Of a stretch of 64,000 nt of DNA, positions 41,614 through 50,054 are shown one piece after another (position 1 is the first letter of the stretch; each line of letters opens with the position of its first letter). A program made the translations under genes and the position numbers. The DNA lies in NCBI GenBank assembly GCA_003665935.1, contig QPLR01000002.1, positions 372,001 through 436,000 on the forward strand, written 5' to 3'. Under the pieces are notes generated by a model. It saw only the letters and a program-made list of their open reading frames with translations, was not told the origin of the DNA and made no database searches. The stretch is from Halobellus sp. Atlit-31R (lineage in GTDB: Archaea > Halobacteriota > Halobacteria > Halobacteriales > Haloferacaceae).

Positions 41614-42789
41614 TCACCGCGCCAGCCCTAACACGGCTGCTGCCGCGCCGCCGACGTCGTCGACGGCTTCGGCCGGTGCGTAGACGCCGAGTCGCCACTG
41701 CGCGCGCTCGGCCGCCCGAAGCGCCCCGACCAGTTCCGAGGCGTCCGAGAGCTGCTGTACGACGCCGTCGACGACGACCCGCGAGCGGGACTCTTTGAAC
41801 GTCGGCCGCGGTGGGACGTCGAGCAGGACGCGATCCCGGTCGACGCCCGCGCGCTCGGCGATCTCGGCGGCGGCCGCCTGCGTCGCCGCTCGGTCCATTT
41901 CGACGACGGCGGCGGGGACGCTCCCCAGCGGCTCCCAGACGGCTCGTTTGTAGAGGTCGCGGCACTCGATCCGGCGAGCGAGGTCGGGCGTCGTCTCCCG
42001 GAGCGCGACCAGCAGGTCGTGGTCGGCCATCCGGCGGAACGTCTCGACGTCGACGCCGGGGGCGCCGCCCGCCGCATCGGCGTCGAGCAGGCGTTCGGAG
42101 GCGCGTTCGAGCATCGCGCCGGCGATGCGCGAGACGTGGTGGCGGTACACCGTTCCGTTCATCAGCGCGCGCGCGAGCAACAGCGACTCCGCGGTCTGGA
42201 CGTTGCCCGCCGCGAGGACGAGTCGACCGTCGCGGTAACGGAGCTCCCGGACGAGCCGGCCCACGTCGATCGTGCCGTAGGGCACGCCGGTGTGGTGGGC
42301 GTCGCGGACGAGGTAGTCCATCCGGTCGACGTCCAGTTCGCCGGAGACGAGCTGCCCGAGCTCGCCGTCGCCGCGGACGAGCGCGGCCACCCGTTCGGGG
42401 TCGAGGTCGTGGCCGCGCAGGACTGCGGCCGCCTCGGTGTCGTCGAGCAGCCAGCCGATCTCGTCGTGGTCGGCACCGGTTCGCCGGCGGATCACGTCCT
42501 CGGTCTGGTGGCCGTAGGGGCCGTGGCCGACGTCGTGGAGCAACGCGGCCGCGCGGACGTGTCGAGCCCGTTCGCCGTCGATCCCAAGCTGGTCGAGGGC
42601 CGTCGACGCGAGGTGGTAGACGCCGAGCGAGTGCTCGAAGCGGGTGTGGTTCGCGGAGGGGTAGACGAGCCGGACCGTCGAGAGCTGTTTGACGTGTCGG
42701 AGCCGCTGGACCAACGGCGTATCGAGGAGGTCGCGGGCGAGTGGACCGAGCGTGATGTAGTCGTGGACGCTGTCCTTGATCGCGTGCAT
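41614..42789 (-). CDS. HD-domain phosphohydrolase (dNTPase-like)
   Basis: 391 residues from ATG 42789. The opening KDSVHDYITLGPLARDLLDTPLVQRLRHVKQLSTVRLVYPSANHTRFEHSLGVYHLA contains the first metal His; the HD pair is in ALLHDVGHGPYGH and the last Asp in VSGELDVDRMDYLVRDA. This arrangement is that of the SAMHD1/dGTPase-like HD family. It probably hydrolyses dNTPs or other nucleotides, and the nearness to pyrG and guaAB is suggestive. Convergent with the pyrG operon and divergent from cofD. No extra domains were seen in the C-terminal half apart from conserved helices. Confidence 0.85.
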   Translation of the reverse strand: MHAIKDSVHDYITLGPLARDLLDTPLVQRLRHVKQLSTVRLVYPSANHTRFEHSLGVYHLASTALDQLGIDGERARHVRAAALLHDVGHGPYGHQTEDVIRRRTGADHDEIGWLLDDTEAAAVLRGHDLDPERVAALVRGDGELGQLVSGELDVDRMDYLVRDAHHTGVPYGTIDVGRLVRELRYRDGRLVLAAGNVQTAESLLLARALMNGTVYRHHVSRIAGAMLERASERLLDADAAGGAPGVDVETFRRMADHDLLVALRETTPDLARRIECRDLYKRAVWEPLGSVPAAVVEMDRAATQAAAAEIAERAGVDRDRVLLDVPPRPTFKESRSRVVVDGVVQQLSDASELVGALRAAERAQWRLGVYAPAEAVDDVGGAAAAVLGLAR

Positions 42790-42930
42790 ATCGCACCTGC
42801 GAGAGCCGGGCGCAAATAGCCCCCGTTCGGGCGGCTCACGCCCGGCGCGCTGCTCACTCCGTCGGCGTCGCACGGCACACATCGCTGCCGGTGAAGGAAC
42901 GTTCAAACGGTCGCACCGCTTTGGTCCGCT

Positions 42931-43923
42931 ATGGTCACGTTTCTCGCCGGCGGGACGGGAACGCCGAAGCTCCTCGACGGCGCGGATGCGGTCTTCGACC
43001 CGACGGAGACGACCGTGGTCGCAAACACCGGCGACGACGTCGAACTGGGCGGGCACCTCGTCTGTCCGGACGTCGACACCGTGCTCTTCCACGGCGGCGG
43101 CGTCCTCGACACCGACACCTGGTGGGGGATCGCGGACGACACGACGGCGACCCACGAGGAACTATCGCGGCTGGCCGAGGCGGCCGGCCTCGACGCCGGC
43201 CCGCGGTATCTCGACGACGAGGCCCAGACCGCCGGCCGCGACATCGCCCGCTGGCGGCGCTTCTCGGGCGTCGCGGAGTTTATGGAGATCGGCGACCGCG
43301 ACCGCGCGGTCCACCTCACCCGCACCTCGCTGCTCGACGAGGGACACCCGCTCACCGTGGTCACGCGGCGTCTCGCGGACGCGTTCGACCTCGAGGTCGA
43401 TCTGCTCCCGATGAGCGACGACCCGGTGGCGACGATCGTCCACACCGACGAGGGCGCGATGCACTTCCAGGAGTACTGGGTGCACCGCCGCGCCGCCCCC
43501 GACGTGCGCGACGTCGAGTTCCGCGGCGCGGCGTCCGCGACGCCGACGCCGGCCGTCCGCGAGGCGCTCTCCGAGCCCGTCGTCGTCGGCCCCTCGAACC
43601 CGGTGACGAGCATCGGGCCGATGCTCGCGATGGACGCCCTCGCCGACGCGCTCGACGCGACACCTGTCGTCGCCGTCTCCCCGTTCGTCGACGAGGAGGT
43701 CTTCTCGGGGCCCGCCGCGGAGCTGATGGCCGGCGTCGGTCGCGAGCCCTCGACCGCGGGCGTCGCCGCCGCCTACCCCTTCGTCGACGCGTTCGTCTTG
43801 GACGCGGCGGACGACACCGAACTCGACCGCCCCGTCGTCCGGACGGACACGCGGATCGACGGCCCCGACGACGCCGAGCGCGTCGCCCGCGCGGCCGCGG
43901 AGGCGCTCGGGGAGGTGGCGTAG
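42931..43923 (+). CDS. cofD: 2-phospho-L-lactate transferase (F420 biosynthesis)
   Basis: 330 residues, typical CofD length. The start [52 protein letters not shown] and the segment WWGIADDT are the family hallmark, as are [12 protein letters not shown] and [14 protein letters not shown]. CofD joins the lactyl-phospho-guanosine unit to Fo, making F420-0. Other cof genes are not in the window. It is the first gene of a four-gene cluster in which the start or stop codons touch or overlap. Confidence 0.96.
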   Translation: MVTFLAGGTGTPKLLDGADAVFDPTETTVVANTGDDVELGGHLVCPDVDTVLFHGGGVLDTDTWWGIADDTTATHEELSRLAEAAGLDAGPRYLDDEAQTAGRDIARWRRFSGVAEFMEIGDRDRAVHLTRTSLLDEGHPLTVVTRRLADAFDLEVDLLPMSDDPVATIVHTDEGAMHFQEYWVHRRAAPDVRDVEFRGAASATPTPAVREALSEPVVVGPSNPVTSIGPMLAMDALADALDATPVVAVSPFVDEEVFSGPAAELMAGVGREPSTAGVAAAYPFVDAFVLDAADDTELDRPVVRTDTRIDGPDDAERVARAAAEALGEVA

Positions 43924-44697
43924 ATGTTCGCGCCGCGCGTCGCGCTCGCGAGCCTCAGTGGCGCGGCCGACGCCGCCTGGGCCCGTGCGGGGAGCGACCA
44001 CGCCGGCGCGGCCTTCCTCGGCGGCGTCGCACTCGACGAGGCCACCCGCGAGGCCGCTCGGGAGTTGGTCGCGCGCGATCGCGAGGAGTTCCTCCCGTCC
44101 GACCCGCTCGGATTCCTCGAAAGACAGCTCGACGCGCTCGAAGACGCGCCGATCCGTCCGGGCGTGAACGTCAGGAGCGCGACGCCGGATCCGGTCGCCG
44201 ACGCGGCGGAGATCTGCGCCGACCGCGACGCGATCATCGAGCTCAACGCCCACTGCCGGCAGCCGGAGATGCGCGCGGTCGGGTGCGGCGAGGCGCTCCT
44301 CCGCGACACCGACCGCCTGTGTGAGTACGTCGGCGTCGCGAGCGACGCCGGCGCGGCCGTGAGCGTGAAAGTCCGAGCGGAGGTTCCGGGCGTCGATCTC
44401 GCCGCTACCGCCCGCGCGCTCGCTGCCGCCGGCGCGGACGCAGTCCACGTCGACGCGATGGACAGCGAACCGGTCGTCGGTGACGTCGCCGACGCCGCGC
44501 CCGAACTGTTCGTGATCGCCAACAACGAGGTCCGCGACCGCGCGAGCGCTCGCGAGTATCTCCGCTACGGGGCCGACGCGGTGAGCCTCGGCCGCCCGAG
44601 CACCGACGGCCGGGTCAGACGGTGCGTCCGACGGGCAGTCGCAGAGTGGTTCGCGGACGCAGAGGGCACGCGGCAGGCGGAGGTCGACGCGCAGTGA
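43924..44697 (+). CDS. TIM-barrel flavoprotein, dihydrouridine-synthase/DHOD-like
   Basis: 257 residues. Its ATG follows the cofD stop codon directly. It resembles the Dus/dihydroorotate dehydrogenase family: RVALASLSGAADAAWAR, ELNAHCRQPEM with the NxxCxxP-like motif, VSVKVRAEV, DAVHVDAMDSEPVV and GADAVSLGRPS at the phosphate-binding end. It is shorter than real tRNA-dihydrouridine synthases (about 320) and lacks their RNA-binding C-terminal domain. So a small-molecule FMN enzyme is more likely. Its link to cofD hints at cofactor metabolism. The actual reaction is unknown. Confidence 0.75.
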   Translation: MFAPRVALASLSGAADAAWARAGSDHAGAAFLGGVALDEATREAARELVARDREEFLPSDPLGFLERQLDALEDAPIRPGVNVRSATPDPVADAAEICADRDAIIELNAHCRQPEMRAVGCGEALLRDTDRLCEYVGVASDAGAAVSVKVRAEVPGVDLAATARALAAAGADAVHVDAMDSEPVVGDVADAAPELFVIANNEVRDRASAREYLRYGADAVSLGRPSTDGRVRRCVRRAVAEWFADAEGTRQAEVDAQ

Positions 44698-45563
44698 CCG
44701 ACGCCCGCGGTTCCACGCCCGGCGGCGTCGGGCGCGGACCGGTCGAGAACGCGCAGCTGGCGCTTCTCGTGGACGTCGCCGCGGCCCCCAAGCCGGGGAA
44801 CGTCGACCGCGACCACGACCTCGCGGAGCTCAGGATCGAGCACTTCCTCGCCGGCGCGGTCGGGGCGGGCGAAGGACTGCGACGCGCGGCCGCCGGCGCG
44901 CCAGTCGGCGTCGCGTTCGAGCGCGCGGTCGCCGGGATGAGCGACCAATCCGGGGGCAACACGCAGTTCGGCTGTCTCCTGTTGCTCGTTCCGCTCGTCC
45001 GCGCGGCGGTGGCCGACGGGCCGCTCGACGGCGACACCGTCACCGCCGTGGTCGAGTCGACGACCGTCGCCGACGCGGCCGACTTCTACCGCGCATTCGA
45101 ACACGTCGACGTCGCCGTCGAGGAGCCGCCGGCGGAGCTGACCGAGTTGGACGTCCGCCGCGGCGCGGACGCCGTCCCGGCGCTCCGCGAGCGCGACCTG
45201 ACGCTCGCCGACGTGATGGCGCGCAGCGAGGGCGACGGCAACGCCAGGGAGTGGACGACCGGCTTCGAGCGGACGTTCGAGACGGCCGCCGCAATCTACG
45301 ACGACGACGGACCGATCACCGATCGGGTCTCGCGGGCGTTCGTCGACCGGCTGGCACGCGACGAGGACACCCTCGTGCGGACGAACCACGGCCCCGAGGT
45401 CGCCGCCGAGGTGGTGGAACGGGCGGCGGCCGCACGCGGAGACCCCGAAGCGGTCGCCGAACTGGACGCGGCGTTCGTCGAGACGGGGATCAATCCGGGG
45501 ACGACGGCCGACCTGCTCACGGCGGCGACGTTCGTCGCGCTCGAGTGGGGTGTCGAGGTGTGA
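44694..45563 (+). CDS. CitG/MdcB-like triphosphoribosyl-dephospho-CoA synthase family protein
   Basis: 289 residues from a GTG start that overlaps the Dus-like gene's stop by 4 bases. Conserved parts: LLVDVAAAPKPGNVDRDHD (the CitG PKPGLVD...GAHxD region), MSDQSGGNTQFGCLLLLVPL (GVNTHKG-like block) and VETGINPGTTADLLTAATFV (NPG.SADLLA). In bacteria CitG makes the prosthetic-group precursor of citrate lyase from ATP and dephospho-CoA. Haloarchaea have no citrate lyase operon here, so this family member likely works on a related nucleotide or cofactor. I recall archaeal copies beside DUF447 genes, as here. Confidence 0.8.
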   Translation: MTDARGSTPGGVGRGPVENAQLALLVDVAAAPKPGNVDRDHDLAELRIEHFLAGAVGAGEGLRRAAAGAPVGVAFERAVAGMSDQSGGNTQFGCLLLLVPLVRAAVADGPLDGDTVTAVVESTTVADAADFYRAFEHVDVAVEEPPAELTELDVRRGADAVPALRERDLTLADVMARSEGDGNAREWTTGFERTFETAAAIYDDDGPITDRVSRAFVDRLARDEDTLVRTNHGPEVAAEVVERAAAARGDPEAVAELDAAFVETGINPGTTADLLTAATFVALEWGVEV

Positions 45564-46234
45564 GCGGGGAGCGAGACGAGCGCGGGGCGGCGGAGCCGGC
45601 CGCCGACTGGCCGGTCGACCTCCGCGGCGTGACGGAATCGGTGGTGACGACGCTCGGCCCGAACGACCGGTGGAACGTCGCCGCGCTCGGACTGCACGCG
45701 CCCGCGGAACGCGGCGCACCCGTCACGGCGACGACGTGGGGGAACACGCGGACGCGCCGGAACTTCCACCGGCAGGGCGGCGGCGTCGTCCAGTTCGTCT
45801 CGGATCCGCGGACGCTCGTCGACGCGGCGGTGACGATCCGTGAGGAGGACGATCCTGTCCTCGCGGACGCACACGCGTGGGTCGAGGTCGCAGTCGAGCG
45901 GGTCGACGCCGGCGAGTCGGGCGGGACGCGCTGGGAGCGGTGGGAGCTCGCCCCGATCGAGTCCGCGGTCGTCGAGACCACCGTGCCGACGATCAACCGC
46001 GGGTTCGCGGCCGTGATCGACGCGACGGTCGCGACCTCGCGCCTCGACGTGCCGACGTACGACACCGGCGAACTGCTGGCGCGGCTCCGGTACTTCGCCG
46101 AGACCGTCGAGCGCTGCGGGGGACGGCCCGAGCGCGAAGCCTTCGCCGCGCTCGACGACGAGACGGCGTGGCGCGAGCGACTGCCGGCGGACGCGGCCGC
46201 GGACGTACCCCGCTTCGACGGCGACGGACGCTGA
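45560..46234 (+). CDS. DUF447 family flavin-binding-fold protein
   Basis: 224 residues from a GTG that overlaps the CitG-like stop by 4 bases. It matches DUF447: ESVVTTLGPNDRWNVAALGLHAP, TATTWGNTRTRRNFHRQGGGVVQFVSDPRTLVDAAV and TVPTINRGFAAVIDATVATSRLDV followed by LLARLRYFAETVERCGG. The fold is the split-barrel FMN-binding type, known from archaeal structures. DUF447 genes sit with tetrahydromethanopterin/methanofuran genes in some methylotrophs and methanogens (from memory), but no such pathway is expected in this haloarchaeon. Last gene of the cofD operon. Confidence 0.85.
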   Translation: MSGERDERGAAEPAADWPVDLRGVTESVVTTLGPNDRWNVAALGLHAPAERGAPVTATTWGNTRTRRNFHRQGGGVVQFVSDPRTLVDAAVTIREEDDPVLADAHAWVEVAVERVDAGESGGTRWERWELAPIESAVVETTVPTINRGFAAVIDATVATSRLDVPTYDTGELLARLRYFAETVERCGGRPEREAFAALDDETAWRERLPADAAADVPRFDGDGR

Positions 46235-46298
46235 GAGCGACCGCGGTACGGCGGCGCGCATCGAAGACTCCTTGTTCTCCCTCGTCGACGGGGAGAGT

Positions 46299-46913
46299 AT
46301 GAGTGCAGATCAGCGTGACGACGCTACTGTGAGCGCCGAGAGCGCCGAGAGCGCCGAGAGCGGCGCGGCGGAGATCCACGAGAACGCAAAACAGGACGTG
46401 ATCGCCGTCGACAGCGACGACAACCGGACAGAACTCGTCAACCGACTCGACGCCCACACCGGCGACGGAATCCGTCATCGGGCGTTCACCTGCCTCGTCT
46501 TCGACGGTGACGGTCGGATCCTCCTCGGCCAGCGCGCACCGGGCAAGCGGCTCTGGGACACTCACTGGGACGGCACCGTCGCCTCCCACCCCGTCGAGGG
46601 ACAGTCGCAGATCGACGCGACGGCCCAGCGGCTCGAAGAGGAACTCGGCATCACGCCGGATCAGTACAGCGACCTCCGCGTGACGGACAAATTCGAGTAC
46701 AAGCGCTACTACGAGAACGCCGGTCTGGAGTGGGAGGTCTGCTCGGTGCTGAAGGTGACGCTCGACGACACCGAACTGAACCCCGACGAGGACGAGATCG
46801 CGGGCCTGCTGTGGGTCGACTACGAGCACTTACACGAGCATCCGAAGTGGTACCGACAGCTCCGTCTGTGCCCGTGGTTCGAGATCGCGATGCGCCGGGA
46901 CTTCGAGGCGTAG
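46299..46913 (+). CDS. idi: Type I isopentenyl-diphosphate isomerase (Nudix)
   Basis: 204 residues from ATG 46299. A low-complexity N-terminus has a thrice-repeated Ser-Ala-Glu. The Nudix-like IDI core has HRAFTCLVFDGDGRILLGQRAPGKRLWDTHWDGTVASHPVEGQ, then RLEEELGITPD and NAGLEWEVCSVL. Key oddity: the catalytic Cys of the usual (S/T)xCSHP motif is Ala95 here, whereas the ExEVC glutamates are present. I remember other haloarchaeal IDI1 sequences with the same change. It would interconvert IPP and DMAPP for archaeal lipids, carotenoids and retinal. A non-catalytic Nudix role is possible. Confidence 0.82.
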   Translation: MSADQRDDATVSAESAESAESGAAEIHENAKQDVIAVDSDDNRTELVNRLDAHTGDGIRHRAFTCLVFDGDGRILLGQRAPGKRLWDTHWDGTVASHPVEGQSQIDATAQRLEEELGITPDQYSDLRVTDKFEYKRYYENAGLEWEVCSVLKVTLDDTELNPDEDEIAGLLWVDYEHLHEHPKWYRQLRLCPWFEIAMRRDFEA

Positions 46914-46970
46914 TCGCCCCGAAGCGACCGAGACGGAACCCCCTTACACGACCGCGGCGTTGCTCCGACG

Positions 46971-47684
46971 ATGACCGAGGACTCGCCGGAGCCGGAACTG
47001 TACGATTCGCTCGACGGACAGGTCGCCCTCGTCACCGGGGCCAACCGCGGGCTCGGCCGCCAGATCGCCGAGAACCTGCACGATCGCGGCGCGACGGTGT
47101 TCGCCGCCACCCGCTCGATCACCCACGACGTCCCCGACGAGTGGGAGCATCTCCTCGTCGACGTCACCCAGGAGGGCGAGATCTCCGACGCCGCAGACGA
47201 GATCTTCCAGTCGGCGGGCCGGCTGGACATCGTCGTCAACAACGCCGGCGTCGCCGAGTTCGATGCCGACATCGTCTCCGAGTCGGTGTCGACGATCGAC
47301 CGCACGCTGGCGACGAACCTCCGCGGGCCGATGCTCGTCTGCAAGCACACCGTCCCGCTGCTGCTACAGACCGATGGCGGACGCGTCGTCAACGTCGCCT
47401 CCGGGATGGGCGCACTCGCCGAGGGGCAGTCCGGCGGATCACCGGCCTACCGCGTCTCCAAGACCGGGCTCAACGGCCTCACTGCGTATCTCCACGGCGA
47501 GTACGCCGACCAGGGTCTCCTGGCGAACTCGGTCTGCCCCGGTTGGGTGCGCACGGAGATGGGCGGCGCGGACGCCGACCGCTCACTCGAGGAGGGAGCA
47601 GAGACCCCGACGTGGCTCGCTCGCTTCCGGCCGGAGTCGCCGGCCGGCCTGTTCTGGCGCGACCGCGAGGTCATCGACTGGTAG
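46971..47684 (+). CDS. Short-chain dehydrogenase/reductase
   Basis: 237 residues. The cofactor motif is VALVTGANRGLGRQIAENL (TGxxxGxG), then VVNNAGVAEF (NNAG). The catalytic Ser, Tyr and Lys are in VVNVASGMGAL and PAYRVSKTGLN, and the C-terminal PGWVRTEMGG is typical. It is most like the carbonyl-reductase-type classical SDRs, with the Arg after the glycine motif fitting NADPH. Substrate unknown. It ends with WRDREVIDW, as in related SDRs, so it is intact. Confidence 0.92.
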   Translation: MTEDSPEPELYDSLDGQVALVTGANRGLGRQIAENLHDRGATVFAATRSITHDVPDEWEHLLVDVTQEGEISDAADEIFQSAGRLDIVVNNAGVAEFDADIVSESVSTIDRTLATNLRGPMLVCKHTVPLLLQTDGGRVVNVASGMGALAEGQSGGSPAYRVSKTGLNGLTAYLHGEYADQGLLANSVCPGWVRTEMGGADADRSLEEGAETPTWLARFRPESPAGLFWRDREVIDW

Positions 47685-47756
47685 GCGCGCGACTCGCCGT
47701 CGACGACGCGGCGACGTGGGGACAGGTCTTTGCCGTCGGCCCGCGTCCGCTCGAAT

Positions 47757-47999
47757 ATGTCCAAGGACGCAGGACTCAGAGAGCTCCCCGGCGCGGTCGC
47801 CGACTACGCCGCGGGCGTTGCCGACGTGATCGCGCGGGGGCTCGTCGTCGTCGCCGTCCCGATCCTCCTCGTGGCCGTCCTCGCGCTGGCGGTCGTCGGC
47901 GGGGGGATCGCGCTCGTCGTGCTCGCCGTCCTCGCGCCCGTGATCGCGGCCGCGATCGCACTCGAAGTTCCCGCCCGAGTCCGCGAGCAGTTCGCCTAA
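47757..47999 (+). CDS. Small hydrophobic membrane protein
   Basis: 80 residues from ATG 47757. One long hydrophobic stretch, about residues 22-67, can form two transmembrane helices (IARGLVVVAVPILLVAVLALAVV and GIALVVLAVLAPVIAAAIALEV). The ends are polar. No domain is recognised. Small proteins of this type are common in haloarchaea and their role is not known. Confidence 0.6.
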   Translation: MSKDAGLRELPGAVADYAAGVADVIARGLVVVAVPILLVAVLALAVVGGGIALVVLAVLAPVIAAAIALEVPARVREQFA

Positions 48000-48094
48000 C
48001 TCTGGACAGTCCGGCGTGGACCGTCGCTGGCTCGGTCCGCGAACTGGGAACGAACCGGAGGCTTAAACCGCCGGGAAGCAGAAGCGTCGTCTGC

Positions 48095-48178
48095 GCGAGG
48101 GTGGCCGAGTCTGGAAAAGGCGGCGGACTCAAGATCCGCTCTCGTAGGAGTCCGTGGGTTCAAATCCCTCCCCTCGCA
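48095..48178 (+). tRNA. tRNA-Leu (CAA)
   Basis: 84 bases forming a class II tRNA. The acceptor stem is GCGAGGG paired with CCCTCGC at 48171-48177, with discriminator A at 48178. The D-arm contains TGGCCGAG. The anticodon loop is CTCAAGA with anticodon CAA, the variable arm is long (around CTCTCGTAGGAG) and the T-arm is GGGTTCAAATCCC. The anticodon reads UUG leucine codons. There is no intron and no encoded CCA. Its 3' end is duplicated downstream. Confidence 0.93.
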
Positions 48179-48301
48179 TCGCTTCTGCGAACGACAGTGA
48201 GCAGAGCGATGCGTCTGAGGATTGAGCCCTGCAAGTCGCGCACAGCGTGAGCGAGCACGTCTTGCTCCGGTTCAAATCCCTCCCCTCGCATCGCTTCTGC
48301 G
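48157..48301. repeat. 33-bp direct repeat of the tRNA-Leu 3' end (att-like scar)
   Basis: The 33 bases at 48157-48189 (last 22 of the tRNA plus 11 of flank) are repeated exactly at 48269-48301, 112 bases on. The 79 bases between carry no gene. Integrases of archaeal viruses and plasmids insert at tRNA 3' ends and leave such duplicated sites (attL/attR). The pair looks like the remains of an excised or decayed element, though a simple local duplication cannot be excluded. Confidence 0.75.
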
Positions 48302-48354
48302 TCACCTCGAAGCCGACAGCACCGCGCACACGACCCCGTCGCGCCGCCGAAAGG

Positions 48355-48840
48355 TCACGCTGCTGCCCGATCCAGATAGGAAAACTGCGGTCGCTCCGTA
48401 CTCCGTACGGTCGTGATCGGCTCTCCGTCGAGCCGAACCGTGAGCGTCTCGAAGTCCGACGGAAGTGCGACTGACGAACTCACCGTCGTGCGCGGGACGC
48501 ACGCGGAGTCGTCCGACCCTCTCGACGTCTCCGGCCGCGTCGTGTACGCGAGCAGCCAGTGCCCGTCGGCCGTTTCGGTCAGATTCGCGCGGAGCTCGAT
48601 GTCGCGTGCCTCGTGGGTGAAACTGTAGTTCTGGAAGACGACGCTTCGGTGCTCCGACGTCGGTGTCTGGCCGACCCACGCCCGCGGTGGGTCGCTATCG
48701 GCACAACCGGTCGCCGTGGTGGTCGTCATCGACGGGACGGCGATCGACGACTGTGGTGACGGTGTCACGTACACCACGCCGCCGGCGACGAGGAGCCCGA
48801 GCAGGAAGCCAGTGAGGAGTGGCGACAGCTGTCGTGCCAT
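48355..48840 (-). CDS. Haloarchaeal secreted or membrane-anchored protein of unknown function
   Basis: 161 residues. One N-terminal hydrophobic segment (LSPLLTGFLLGLLVAGGVVYV, residues 5-25) could be a signal anchor. The rest is a soluble, Thr/Ser-rich domain with a Cys pair (TGCADSD and SACVPRT), perhaps a disulfide outside the cell. Read as beta-rich with alternating hydrophobic residues (VVFQNYSFTHEARDIELRANL). I do not recognise a family. It lies between the tRNA scar and the M48 protease gene on the same strand as the latter. Confidence 0.65.
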   Translation of the reverse strand: MARQLSPLLTGFLLGLLVAGGVVYVTPSPQSSIAVPSMTTTTATGCADSDPPRAWVGQTPTSEHRSVVFQNYSFTHEARDIELRANLTETADGHWLLAYTTRPETSRGSDDSACVPRTTVSSSVALPSDFETLTVRLDGEPITTVRSTERPQFSYLDRAAA

Positions 48841-48958
48841 ACGTCTCTATACTCGTCTGCCAGGGTGAAATATTTCGGGAGCACGCCTCGAAGCACTCGT
48901 CTGGAGCCGCCTGTAGACCGTTCCGCGAAACTCGTTGCAGTAGCACGGCGCGGTCGTC

Positions 48959-49960
48959 TCAGGATCGGATCCGAGCGATCCGATCGGCGCGGGCGGGATG
49001 CGTCGAGAACAGCCGCAGCAGCCGGCGATTCGGCTGCGAGTCGGCGTCGGGGTCGTCGTCGAGCGACGCCAGCAGGGCCGAGACCGCGTCGGCCGACGTT
49101 CGTCTGACCGCGGCGGCGTCGGCACGATACTCCAGCCAGCGCGTCGCGCTGTCGGTGGCGACGCGCTCGGTGACGACGGCGACGAACAGACTGAGCGCCG
49201 ACAGCGGCCCGAGGGCGTCGAACAGGGCCGTCGTGACCGCCGCGCCGGCGGTCAAGACGAGCACGCTGACGCCGCCGCGGACGAGTACGTGGCGCTCGCG
49301 CTGGTGGCAGGATTCGTGAGCGAGCAGCGCGGCCAACTGTGGGGATGGTAGACGCCGCAGGGCGTCCTCACTGACGCCGACGACGTTCCGGAACGGGCCG
49401 CCGATCGCGTAGCCGTTCACCGGACCGCGTCGGGCGTCGACGACAGCCAGTACGCCAGAGCGGAGATCCGGAAGCGCGGTCCGAACCCTCTCCGCCTCCG
49501 CGGGCGTGAGCGGCCGGACCTCGTAGTGGTAGACGGCGAGCACCGGCGAGAGCGCGACGGTCCCGGCGAGCAGCGCCACGACGCCCCACACCCAGACGCG
49601 GAAGGGAGCTGTAAACACGAGAACGATGGCCGCGATCGACGCGCCGGCCGGCACGGCGTTCGCGAGCGCCCTCCGTGCGAGTACTCTCGGCTTGGGCTGC
49701 CGGACGCGAACCGGGAAGCGGGAGCGGGAGCGGGAGCGGGAGCGGGAGCGAGAGCGAGAGCGAGAATACACGGTCGGTCCGGACTCGAGATGCGGCGAGT
49801 CCAGCAGCCACTGGGAGGCGACGACGGAGACCACAGCGAGTATCGACAGCGCGGCCGAACAGTACATCGGTGAGGCCGCCGCACGGAGCGTCGGAGTCGA
49901 TCGGGACACTTCCTCGCGGGCGGTGGCGGGGAGACGTCGGGGGCGCGCTTCGTTAGCCAC
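48959..49960 (-). CDS. M48-family membrane metalloprotease with Ser-Arg repeat
   Basis: 333 residues. Hydrophobic segments are near 36-52, 104-122, 124-143 and further on around 225-260. The zinc motif is HESCH (HExxH) in LAALLAHESCHQRERHVLVRGG, and the third ligand Glu is in EYRADAAAV, typical of HtpX/Ste24 peptidases. Between the first two membrane segments sits a long (Ser-Arg)n run followed by FPVRVRQ, encoded by a hexamer repeat at about 49719-49766. The true start could be the inner ATG at 49867, just before the first hydrophobic segment. Likely a membrane protein quality-control protease. The SR tract is unusual. Confidence 0.82.
   Translation of the reverse strand: MANEARPRRLPATAREEVSRSTPTLRAAASPMYCSAALSILAVVSVVASQWLLDSPHLESGPTVYSRSRSRSRSRSRSRSRFPVRVRQPKPRVLARRALANAVPAGASIAAIVLVFTAPFRVWVWGVVALLAGTVALSPVLAVYHYEVRPLTPAEAERVRTALPDLRSGVLAVVDARRGPVNGYAIGGPFRNVVGVSEDALRRLPSPQLAALLAHESCHQRERHVLVRGGVSVLVLTAGAAVTTALFDALGPLSALSLFVAVVTERVATDSATRWLEYRADAAAVRRTSADAVSALLASLDDDPDADSQPNRRLLRLFSTHPARADRIARIRS
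49719..49766 (-). repeat. In-frame hexanucleotide repeat encoding Ser-Arg
   Basis: On the plus strand about five copies of GGGAGC run on into about three of GAGAGC. Being six bases long, changes in copy number alter the protein length by two residues without breaking the frame. It lies inside the M48 protease gene. Confidence 0.8.
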
Positions 49961-50054
49961 CGCATTTCGAGCGGCAGACGGGCGGCCGGTCGGCTGTCGG
50001 AGAGAAATCGGAGCCTATTGCGGGACGTCGGGTCGATCCGTCGCTCGAGCGGCG

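Noticed and set aside
43924..44697. True tRNA-dihydrouridine synthase
   Set aside because: Too short and lacks the RNA-binding C-terminal domain; context with cofD favours a small-molecule flavoenzyme.
48190..48268. Second tRNA gene after tRNA-Leu
   Set aside because: Only the T-arm and acceptor 3' strand are repeated; no 5' acceptor strand, D-arm or anticodon arm in the sequence before it.
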